Positions 56,240-62,969 of a DNA stretch of 64,000 bases are shown in pieces. A model generated the notes under the pieces. That model worked only from the letters and a program-made list of their open reading frames with translations, had not been told where the DNA came from and did no database searches. This DNA is from Chloroflexota bacterium (GTDB taxonomy: Bacteria > Chloroflexota > Anaerolineae > Anaerolineales > UBA11579): positions 1-64,000 of the forward strand of contig VRUJ01000007.1 in the NCBI GenBank assembly GCA_019456165.1, read 5' to 3'. The number at the start of each line of letters is the position of its first letter. Position 1 is the first letter of the stretch. The position numbers were made by a program, and so were the translations under genes.

Positions 56240-57310
56240 CTAGGTTGATTGGGTGCGTAAGTTTCTTCCTGTTCCAGGCTTTGCGGATATTCTTCCATCT
56301 TTAAAAACCTCGTGATTGCGCAACACGACTCTAAACACGCGTCCCCTAACCTGCATACCCTCAAAGGGTGTCCATCCGCAGCGAGTAAATGTCTCGTCAG
56401 CGCGGATTTCCCAAGTTGTATCTGGATCTATTTCAATGAAAGTTTCGGGTTGTTCAGCGAGATTGAATATTTTTCGAGGATTGGTATGCAGCTTATTAAT
56501 CAAGTCATCGATTGACAGCCGCCCCTCATGAACGGCAGTTAAAAGGAGCGGCAAAGCAGTTTCAAGACCTGGAAAACCAGGAGGTGGATTGGCGCCGTCT
56601 TTTTCCTGGAGGGTATGTGGTGCATGGTCGGTTGCAAAGCAGTCGATCACATCCATGTTTTCCCAGAGTGCATCTCGGTCGGTTGGACTGGCAAGAACTG
56701 GACGCACCTCACTCCTTCCTGGGCCGAGATGGTTTATATCCTCAGCGGTGAGGAATAAATGATGTGGGGTTACCTCGCACGTGACCGGTAAACCGCGCTC
56801 CTTGGCCGTCTTAATTACCAGAATTTCATCTTTCCTCGAGACGTGACATATATGGATGGGCCGATCATATAAATGTGCCAATAAAATTGAGGCTGCCATT
56901 GTCGGACCTTCGGCATGCACTGCAATTGGTAATTCCTTCGGCCAATATTGAAAGTGGGATATCCATTGAGCCATGTCACCAAGTTGCAATTCACCGTAGG
57001 TCGAATCAAGGTACATTTTTAGCCCTGCTGTTTTGGGAGAAAGTAAAGAAATTTTTTCAGCATTGTCTGACCCTGCACCAATAAATTGTGCGAAGTCACA
57101 TCTTGCTTTATTCTCAGCTTCCTTTAGCGACAAATTTAGGGTTTTATTATCCATCACCGCAGGATTTGTATTCGGCATAGCAAAGATTGTGGTAAATCCT
57201 CCAGCCAGCGCAGCTGATGTCCCTGAATCCCAATCCTCTTTATGAATAGCGCCTGGCTCGCGCATATGGGTATGTATATCAATTAATCCGGGAAGTTTTA
57301 ATTTGCTCAT
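56240..57310 (-). CDS. pyrC: Dihydroorotase, CAD-like type
   Basis: A 356-residue zinc hydrolase that cyclises carbamoyl aspartate. It opens at LPGLIDIHTHMREPG, with the HxH zinc ligands, without the extra N-terminal strand domain of the long bacterial type. HKEDWDSGTSAALAGGFTT and FATDHAPHTLQEKDG follow, and resemble the dihydroorotase domain of animal CAD. It is the first structural gene of pyrC-B-FE-D. Its start lies only a few bases after a terminator and a 36-codon leader peptide, so expression is probably attenuated. Confidence 0.93.
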   Translation of the reverse strand: MSKLKLPGLIDIHTHMREPGAIHKEDWDSGTSAALAGGFTTIFAMPNTNPAVMDNKTLNLSLKEAENKARCDFAQFIGAGSDNAEKISLLSPKTAGLKMYLDSTYGELQLGDMAQWISHFQYWPKELPIAVHAEGPTMAASILLAHLYDRPIHICHVSRKDEILVIKTAKERGLPVTCEVTPHHLFLTAEDINHLGPGRSEVRPVLASPTDRDALWENMDVIDCFATDHAPHTLQEKDGANPPPGFPGLETALPLLLTAVHEGRLSIDDLINKLHTNPRKIFNLAEQPETFIEIDPDTTWEIRADETFTRCGWTPFEGMQVRGRVFRVVLRNHEVFKDGRISAKPGTGRNLRTQST

Positions 57311-57313
57311 CGT

Positions 57314-57344
57314 AATAAAAAAAAAGAGCCTTCAAAAGGCTCTT
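57314..57344 (-). terminator. Attenuator terminator before pyrC
   Basis: On the minus strand AAGAGCCTT pairs with AAGGCTCTT around TTG, followed by a run of at least nine U residues. It ends 3-4 bases before the pyrC start, so it can only be an attenuator for this operon. Confidence 0.85.
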
Positions 57345-57442
57345 GGTGAAATCAGTATTATTACCGCTGGTTTGAGAGTTTGCGGTCCACCTGGATGTTG
57401 GTGTTTGGTGGTTTTTGGAGACCAATATTTATGAGTTTCCAT
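57332..57442 (-). CDS. Leader peptide of the pyr operon
   Basis: A 36-codon frame from ATG 57442 to TGA 57334-57332, beginning METHKYWSP and ending ILISPRAF. Its stop lies inside the loop of the attenuator hairpin, so a ribosome closely following RNA polymerase would cover the 5' arm and prevent termination. That is the geometry of the E. coli pyrBI attenuator, where UTP supply sets the coupling. The start is only 8 bases after the -10 box with no ribosome site, so initiation would be leaderless. Inferred from sequence layout only. Confidence 0.65.
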   Translation of the reverse strand: METHKYWSPKTTKHQHPGGPQTLKPAVIILISPRAF

Positions 57443-57450
57443 TTTGCACT

Positions 57451-57478
57451 ATTGTAATGAGGAATAATAATCTGTCAA
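57451..57478 (-). promoter_or_regulatory. Promoter of the pyr operon leader
   Basis: Minus strand: TTGACA (57478-57473), 16-base spacer, TACAAT (57456-57451). The transcription start would fall at or within 1-3 bases of the leader ATG at 57442. Confidence 0.75.
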
Positions 57479-57554
57479 GTAAATATGCATACTCAAAAAT
57501 AACCGTAATTTGTTTTTGGTCGCCAGCCTATTTAAAAATACTCGAGCGAAAACT

Positions 57555-57695
57555 CTAAAACTCGTACAACTCTCCATATTTAGTGCGCAGATATTTGATG
57601 TAAGGATCGATGCTGAGGGGCGCGCCGGTGACGCGTTCGATCAGTTCATCCGCAGTGAATTTAGCGCCGTGGCATCTTTTTTTATCCTTTGAATG
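57555..57695 (-). pseudogene. C-terminal remnant of an M32 carboxypeptidase
   Basis: About 46 codons are open on the minus strand, ending with TAG at 57557-57555. The readable part is KFTADELIERVTGAPL then DPYIKYLRTKYGELYEF. This matches what I remember of the C-terminal end of M32 (Taq-type) metallocarboxypeptidases. No catalytic HExxH part is present, and a stop (TAG, plus-strand CTA at 57696) lies just upstream. It is a decayed fragment upstream of the pyr promoter. An ORF of 60 codons on the other strand here is just its shadow. Confidence 0.6.
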
Positions 57696-57802
57696 CTAAT
57701 ATCAATAACATATTTGTAATGTATATTATTAATTTTTGGTTGCGTCCTGATAATATGGGGAATCAACTATTTATTAATATACAATTCGAAAGGAGTTAAT
57801 AT

Positions 57803-58225
57803 ATGGAAATCACAGCACGAAGCGTGGAAAATTTTCAAGTCGAAATTCTGTCTGGCAAGCATACTTTTTTTGCTGATGAGCCTGTATCTGTTGGCGGTGA
57901 TGACAGTGGGCCAGACCCTTATGGATTACTGCTCGGATCTTTGGCAGCTTGTAAGATCATAACTGTGCAGATGTATGCGCTTAGAAAAGGCTGGCCTCTA
58001 ACGGGGGTTGATGTAAGCGTGAGCACCAAAAAGGTGCATGCAAAAGATTGTGAAGATTGTGAAAGCGACCCAAATGCACGAGTGGATATCATCGATACGG
58101 AGATCAAATTCCATGGGGACTTGGATTCTGAGCAGTTGGAGCGGTTGAAAGACATATCCACCAATTGCCCAGTTCACCGTACGTTAACTAGTGAAACAAA
58201 AATATATACGAAAATGATCCTCTGA
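57803..58225 (+). CDS. OsmC/Ohr family peroxide-reducing protein
   Basis: A 140-residue OsmC-fold thiol peroxidase. The two Cys are in LAACKIITVQMYALRK (residue 51) and NCPVHRTL (near residue 126). GPDPYGLLLGSLAACK is a family signature. It would reduce organic hydroperoxides with a thiol cofactor. Extra cysteines in KDCEDCESD near residue 85 are unusual and may bind a metal. AAAGGAG stands 8 bases before ATG 57803. It is followed by a very strong terminator. Confidence 0.9.
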   Translation: MEITARSVENFQVEILSGKHTFFADEPVSVGGDDSGPDPYGLLLGSLAACKIITVQMYALRKGWPLTGVDVSVSTKKVHAKDCEDCESDPNARVDIIDTEIKFHGDLDSEQLERLKDISTNCPVHRTLTSETKIYTKMIL

Positions 58226-58263
58226 TTTAATATCTTGGGGATTTATATAATTTGGAGTAACGA

Positions 58264-58299
58264 AAAAGAACTTCCTCATTGACTTGAGGAAGTTCTTTT
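58264..58299. terminator. Bidirectional terminator between osmC and the third selenoprotein gene
   Basis: AAAAGAACTTCCTC and GAGGAAGTTCTTTT form a perfect 14-base stem with T-runs on both strands. It separates the convergent osmC and DUF3179 genes. Confidence 0.95.
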
Positions 58300-58329
58300 C
58301 TGTTATTGTTTTTGGTACTAAATTATTTA

Positions 58330-59475
58330 TCAGTTTTCCAGCCCGTAAACTTCTGTCTCTGGGAACCAATCTGACCAACCGAACCAGAAGATTCCAGTGC
58401 TTTTGAGCCGGGTCAGAGTTTCACCCGCCAGTGGTCCATCGATGGCTGTTCCAGTGAGACCATCCCATGTTGAACCAGTTTGGTCATCAGTTATTGTCAA
58501 ATCAGAAACGATTGAGAAAGTGAGAGTTTCGCCGTTGAGATTGCGATCGAATACAACTCCGGTACTTGTAAAATAATTGAAAACAACTAGCACGCTCGTA
58601 TCGGCGATTAAGTCATTTACGATTGGTTCATCATTCAACACGCTGAAAGGATAAGCGGTGGCCTGACCATCTATTTCTACACCAATTACGAATTCTTTAA
58701 CATACAATAAATTATTACGTACCGCTTCTCCAATTACGCCAGCTGAGTCGGATTCGTAATACCCAGCATAAGGATCACGAAAACCTGAGTAGCCTTTACG
58801 CAGGGCTAAGGTATCAGGATGTTGTGTTTTCCAATCCTCCCAGGTGGTTTGCCAGGAAGGTAAATATTCAAGTTCGCTGCCCGCCAAGGGGCCTTCCACG
58901 GCTCGACCAAGCAACTGACTCCATAGGGAATTAGTCTGCCGATCGTACATCACAAGGATGTTCATGATCAGTTTACCGCTAACGCCAAAAGTATATTCTT
59001 CACCGTCAATTATTCGGGAATACACGATTCCCGTGTAGCAAAGCGGTCACCAAGTTACTGATAGTTTTACTCCGCCAACGGTATCATTTACAATTTCATG
59101 TCTGGATAACAATCCCGTAGAATAGGCCCTGGCCTCACCATTGAATACTATTCCAATGACTTGCTCATATGGGTCGTATTCCTGATCAGCTTCTTCAACT
59201 GAGTAATATTCTGGGTTATCAATCGCAGGAATCGCGTCTTGAGGCAGCAAAGTAATAATTCGATAGTTTTCAAGGGGATCCTCTACTGGGAGGGGAGTGT
59301 TGCTTGGATTAGAAGATTCTTCAGCCATTTCTTCTCCAGAAGATGATTGGGAACTCTGGTTTTGACCTTGCTGCCCTGTGGATGCTGTAGCATCGCTAGA
59401 AACCGAAGAGCAGGCAGTTAATAATAGGATGGTACCTGTGATGAGGATATATATCCGCAATTTTCGCGGGATCAT
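58330..59475 (-). CDS. DUF3179 selenoprotein lipoprotein, second copy (TGA decoded as Sec143)
   Basis: A 381-residue protein if TGA 59049-59047 is read as Sec. Signal and lipobox LLTAC put Cys22 at the surface, followed by a Ser/Gln-rich linker. The DUF3179 core reads IGIVFNGEARAYSTGLLSRH, then SVTW-U-PLCYTGIVYSRIIDG, then VGVEIDGQATAYPF. It is a paralogue of the protein at 50938: both have U-P-L-C-Y-T and the same layout. Readthrough is needed for 238 further codons. A perfect 7-base hairpin follows the TGA. An AAAGGAG precedes ATG 59475. Confidence 0.85.
59015..59033 (-). promoter_or_regulatory. SECIS-like hairpin of the second DUF3179 gene
   Basis: Minus strand: CGGGAAT pairs with ATTCCCG around CGTGT, 14 bases after the TGA. 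The stem bases differ from the paralogue's hairpin while pairing is kept, which is the pattern expected of a selected RNA structure. Confidence 0.7.
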
Positions 59476-59666
59476 ATTTACTCCTTTTGATAGGCTTAAT
59501 TAACCTATACATGGTAATCTGATAGAAAACTAATATGATAATTTTCTCCGGTTAGCGCAAGAAAATTTTCTGTATTATTTTGAGTAAAATATAATGAAAT
59601 TCCTTACCCCCATAAGTTAATCCTAGCTTAAGAATTCAGATATCTAAATGGTTATTTCTGCCTAAA

Positions 59667-59864
59667 TCAACCACCCAAGCTATCGTTTTCACATGGTTCG
59701 CAAAGGTCGCAGCACTTGCTGTCATTCGGAATGGCGTAATCGTACTCAGAAAAGAAATTTTCCTTGTGATAAGAGCATACGTAAAAAGAAGCTGGCCAAT
59801 TTCCCGGTCTGGAATCATCTCCCACTGAAACAATATCGTGTTCTTTCCCTGTTTTGACGTTCAT
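59667..59864 (-). CDS. Small Cys-rich hypothetical protein
   Basis: A 65-residue protein with Cys30 (YVCSYHKEN) and a C-terminal cluster CCDLCEPC near residues 51-58. No signal peptide. A strong GGGAGG lies 7 bases before ATG 59864 on the minus strand, so it is likely a real small gene. It could bind a metal or Fe-S cluster. I do not recognise the family. Its upstream region holds two related palindromes. Confidence 0.6.
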   Translation of the reverse strand: MNVKTGKEHDIVSVGDDSRPGNWPASFYVCSYHKENFFSEYDYAIPNDSKCCDLCEPCENDSLGG

Positions 59865-59928
59865 CGCTGCGCCTCCCGGAATTATTGCTTGATTTTTGAG
59901 CTTATTTTATCATACCACAATAGAAATA

Positions 59929-59963
59929 GGACAAATGTCCCTCTTTTTACATGACATTTGTCA
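59929..59963. promoter_or_regulatory. Pair of GACA-N2-TGTC palindromes
   Basis: GGACAAATGTCC (59929-59940) and TGACATTTGTCA (59952-59963) share the core GACAnnTGTC and lie 23 bases apart centre to centre. This resembles paired BlaI/CopY-type operators (TACAnnTGTA). They lie upstream of the Cys-rich small gene and about 220 bases before the KOR genes. Which is controlled is not known. Confidence 0.5.
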
Positions 59964-59964
59964 C

Positions 59965-60180
59965 AATTTTATAATAGTAGTTTGGTTTAAAATGATTAAA
60001 CTAATAAATAGGATAAATCCGTGTTATCGGATTAATTTATTTTATACTCAAAAATAACATTGGAGCAATTATTTTGATTAATGTTCCAGCATTGCTGATG
60101 ATTAATTGGGGGACTTATCATGATATAAGTACCGCTAAGTCAAATTTCTACATTAGAAAATTTAAAAGGCAGGAGGGCGT
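59965..60180 (+). other. Intergenic region upstream of the KOR cluster
   Basis: No gene is seen. AATCCG-TGTTAT-CGGATT (60016-60033) is a 6-base inverted repeat that could be an operator. A TATACT lies near 60052. GGAGG just before ATG 60181 is the ribosome site of the ferredoxin gene. Confidence 0.4.
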
Positions 60181-60450
60181 ATGAAAGCTTTTACACGTAC
60201 ACCCATCGACCTAAACGAAGTTTTGGTTCCCATAGGTCAAGTGTATATCATTCCGGAACGATGTAAGGAGTGTGAACTTTGCATCGAATTCTGCCCAAAG
60301 GATGTCCTCCAAAATTCCGCTGAGACGAATGCAAAAGGATATCATTATCCTGAGGTCATCGAAGGAATGGAAGGTGAATGCGTAAATTGTGAATTCTGCA
60401 TGATAGTTTGCCCAGAATTCGCAATTTTTTCTTTGGAGGTGGAACAATGA
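60181..60450 (+). CDS. korD: 4Fe-4S ferredoxin subunit (delta) of 2-oxoacid oxidoreductase
   Basis: An 89-residue ferredoxin-like subunit with two [4Fe-4S] sites: RCKECELCIEFCPKD and NCEFCMIVCPEFA. It carries electrons from the catalytic subunits. It starts after a strong AGGAGG and its stop overlaps the next gene (ATGA). Members of this kind supply ferredoxin-coupled transfer for the following KorA/B/C set. Confidence 0.9.
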   Translation: MKAFTRTPIDLNEVLVPIGQVYIIPERCKECELCIEFCPKDVLQNSAETNAKGYHYPEVIEGMEGECVNCEFCMIVCPEFAIFSLEVEQ

Positions 60451-61604
60451 GTAATCGAAGGGTTTTGACCGGAAATCATTTTATGAATGGCGATATTGCA
60501 ACCGCAGAAGGTGCGATGGCAGCGAGGATCGGTTTCTTCGCTGGTTATCCTATCACGCCATCCACAGAAGTAGCAGAACGTTTGGCGCGAAGAATGCCTG
60601 AAGTGGGCGATACATTCATTCAAATGGAAGATGAACTTGCCAGCATGGCCGCGATCATTGGTGGTTCTTTGGCTGGAAAGCGGTCCATGACCGCGACTTC
60701 CGGACCTGGGATTAGCTTGATGATGGAAAATTTGGGATTGGCAGCCATGATGGAGGCCCCTTGCGTGGTGGTGAATATCCAGCGGGGAGGACCTTCAACC
60801 GGTTTACCAACATTGGCTGGACAATCGGACATTATGCAAGCCCGTTGGGGTTCGCATGGCGATTATCGGATTATCGCATACTCACCCTGGTCGCCGCAAG
60901 AGGCTTTTGATCTCACTGTACTTTCCTTCAATATGGCGGATCGCTATCGAGTTCCAACCTTGCTTTTGGCTGACGAAGTTATCGGCCATATGGTTGAGCG
61001 AGTTGTGATCCCGGAAGAGAGCGAGATCGAACATTGGGAACGAAAAAAACCAACCAAACCCCCAAATGGAAGGTTTAAACCTTTTGAAGCGCTGGATGAT
61101 GACTTAGTTCCGCCGATCGCTCATGCCGGAGAAGGTTATAAGGTGCATTTTACCGGGCTGACACATGACGAACGCGGCTATCCCGACATGACCCCAGACA
61201 CTCACCAAAAGCTAGTTACCCGCCTGGTTGAAAAAATACGAGTGAATGCGGATGATATCATCCGCACGGAAGATTACCAATTGGATGATGCAAAAATTGT
61301 CTTGATCTCATTCGGGTGCACCGCCCGGTCTGCACGGCGTGCGGTGCGTGATGCAAGAGAACAAGGTATCCCTGTGGGCTTGTTACGCATGATCTCCATC
61401 TGGCCATTCCCTAAGAAAATTATCAAAGAGCTGGCTTCAAATGCAGATACATTCATTGTGGCTGAAATGAACCTTGGTCAGATGAGTCGTGAAGTTGAAC
61501 GCCACGTTTCACAGCCTGTGGTTGGTGTCAATCATGCGGGCGGTGAGATGATCTCTCCAGAAAAGATATTGAAGGCAATAAAGGAGGTGGCAGGTGATGT
61601 CTGA
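60447..61604 (+). CDS. korA: 2-oxoacid:ferredoxin oxidoreductase, alpha subunit
   Basis: A 385-residue alpha subunit of a CoA-dependent 2-oxoacid (2-oxoglutarate-like) oxidoreductase. GYPITPSTEVAERL and GKRSMTATSGPGISLM are the substrate and cofactor segments, and the C-terminal domain IISFGCTARSARRAV-like LISFGCTARSARRAV is complete. I start it at ATG 60447, which overlaps the ferredoxin stop, rather than at TTG 60408. It is coupled to the beta gene by an 8-base overlap. Substrate is inferred. Confidence 0.93.
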   Translation: MSNRRVLTGNHFMNGDIATAEGAMAARIGFFAGYPITPSTEVAERLARRMPEVGDTFIQMEDELASMAAIIGGSLAGKRSMTATSGPGISLMMENLGLAAMMEAPCVVVNIQRGGPSTGLPTLAGQSDIMQARWGSHGDYRIIAYSPWSPQEAFDLTVLSFNMADRYRVPTLLLADEVIGHMVERVVIPEESEIEHWERKKPTKPPNGRFKPFEALDDDLVPPIAHAGEGYKVHFTGLTHDERGYPDMTPDTHQKLVTRLVEKIRVNADDIIRTEDYQLDDAKIVLISFGCTARSARRAVRDAREQGIPVGLLRMISIWPFPKKIIKELASNADTFIVAEMNLGQMSREVERHVSQPVVGVNHAGGEMISPEKILKAIKEVAGDV

Positions 61605-62433
61605 AATGATTGTTGTACAAGATCACCCTCTTGATAATATTATTCGAAAGGATCGCATGCCCCATATTTGGTGCCCAGGATGCGGCATCGGAATTGTCAT
61701 GCGGGCATACGCTACGGCCATACAAGAAACAGGCATACCGCTTGACCAACACGTTGTCGTTTCCGGAATCGGCTGCACCGGGCGTGTGGCTGGATATATG
61801 GATATTGATTCGTATCATTCTACTCACGGCAGGGCGCTCCCGTTCGCTACTGGAATAAAACTTGGCAATCCTGATCTAACCGTAACCGTGATTAGCGGAG
61901 ATGGAGATTTGGCTTCGATTGGCGGAAATCACCTGATCCATGCTGCACGACGAAATATTGACCTCAAAGTGATTTGTGTGAACAATTTCAACTACGGTAT
62001 GACAGGCGGCCAGGTTGGACCGACTACCCCCACTGGGGCTTTTGGCACCACTGCACCATACGGCAATCCAGAGCTGCCTTTTAATTTACCATTCCTGTTA
62101 GCAGCCTCGGGCGCTAATTATGTTTCTCGCTGGACGACGATGCACATTCGAGAAATGAAAAAGGAATTTCTTTATACTTATTCAAAACCGGGATTCACTT
62201 TCACTGAAATCATTTCTCCTTGCCCAATCGGCTTTGGAAAATCAAACAATATTGACACAGGACTAGAAGAGATGGAGTTGTACCGGCGCCGTTGTGAGCT
62301 AGTTAGGCCTGGAGAATTGCCGTTGGATGATCTTGATATCAACTTAATTGAAGATAAACCTATTTATGTGGGAAGATTTGTTGACCGGGATAATCCGCCG
62401 TTCAGCCCAGCAAAACCAAAGGAGGAAAAATGA
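61597..62433 (+). CDS. korB: 2-oxoacid:ferredoxin oxidoreductase, beta subunit
   Basis: A 278-residue thiamine diphosphate subunit. WCPGCGIGIVMRAYATAI at residues 24-41 holds a cluster-type Cys pair; the ThDP/Mg motif is GDGDLASIGGNHLIHAARRN, then NNFNYGMTGGQVGPTTPTG. It starts at ATG 61597 after AGGAGG; GTG 61594 is an in-frame alternative. Together with alpha and gamma it decarboxylates a 2-oxoacid to acyl-CoA and reduces ferredoxin. Confidence 0.94.
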   Translation: MSEMIVVQDHPLDNIIRKDRMPHIWCPGCGIGIVMRAYATAIQETGIPLDQHVVVSGIGCTGRVAGYMDIDSYHSTHGRALPFATGIKLGNPDLTVTVISGDGDLASIGGNHLIHAARRNIDLKVICVNNFNYGMTGGQVGPTTPTGAFGTTAPYGNPELPFNLPFLLAASGANYVSRWTTMHIREMKKEFLYTYSKPGFTFTEIISPCPIGFGKSNNIDTGLEEMELYRRRCELVRPGELPLDDLDINLIEDKPIYVGRFVDRDNPPFSPAKPKEEK

Positions 62434-62969
62434 GAACTGAAATTCGATTTTCTGGTTTTGGCGGCCAGGGTGTTGTCTTGATGGGATACATCATGGGTAA
62501 TGCTTTGGCGCTGCATGAGGCTTTGGAATGTGTCATGACTCAAGCATACGGCCCTGAAGCAAGGGGTGGAGCTTCCAGTTCGAATATCGTGGTCTCTAAA
62601 GAGCCAATCGATTACCCCTTCGTTCAAGAACCAGATATTTTAGTAGCGCTCTCTCAAGAAGCGTATACAAAATTCCGTCCTACAGCCAAAGACGGAGCAA
62701 CAATTATTATTGATAATGGTTTGGTGGACCCTTCTGCGGAGGATAATACTCATGGAATCCCTGCAACCCAATTTGCAGAATACCTGGGGAGACGTATTGT
62801 GACAAATGTTGTCATGATGGGGTTTGTTACCGCAGTGACTGGCATCGCAAACCGGGAATCAGTTGAGAAAGCGATTGAAGCTACAGTAAAAACAAAAACC
62901 ATACCATTGAATTTGAAAGCATTTGCAGCAGGTTTTGATTATGCCCTCGAGAAGGAGCTGGCAAAATGA
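62430..62969 (+). CDS. korC: 2-oxoacid:ferredoxin oxidoreductase, gamma subunit
   Basis: A 179-residue gamma subunit. RFSGFGGQGVVLMGYIMGNA at the N-terminus and MTQAYGPEARGGASSSNIVV near residue 35 are family signatures. It overlaps korB by 4 bases (ATGA), and its own stop overlaps the start of hdrA in the same way, so all five genes are one coupled operon. Confidence 0.94.
   Translation: MRTEIRFSGFGGQGVVLMGYIMGNALALHEALECVMTQAYGPEARGGASSSNIVVSKEPIDYPFVQEPDILVALSQEAYTKFRPTAKDGATIIIDNGLVDPSAEDNTHGIPATQFAEYLGRRIVTNVVMMGFVTAVTGIANRESVEKAIEATVKTKTIPLNLKAFAAGFDYALEKELAK

Noticed and set aside
57510..57692. A 60-codon plus-strand ORF
   Set aside because: It is the reverse of the M32 remnant and has no ribosome site or homology.
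51376..59049. UGA read as Trp in this organism (different genetic code)
   Set aside because: TGG directly precedes two of the TGAs (VTW-TGA), TGA ends many clearly complete genes such as the ferredoxin and korC, and the homologous residue at the TGA is Cys.
59640..59669. Fourth Sec codon at the end of the Cys-rich small protein (TGA at 59669)
   Set aside because: Readthrough would add only four codons (FRQK) and no good hairpin follows.
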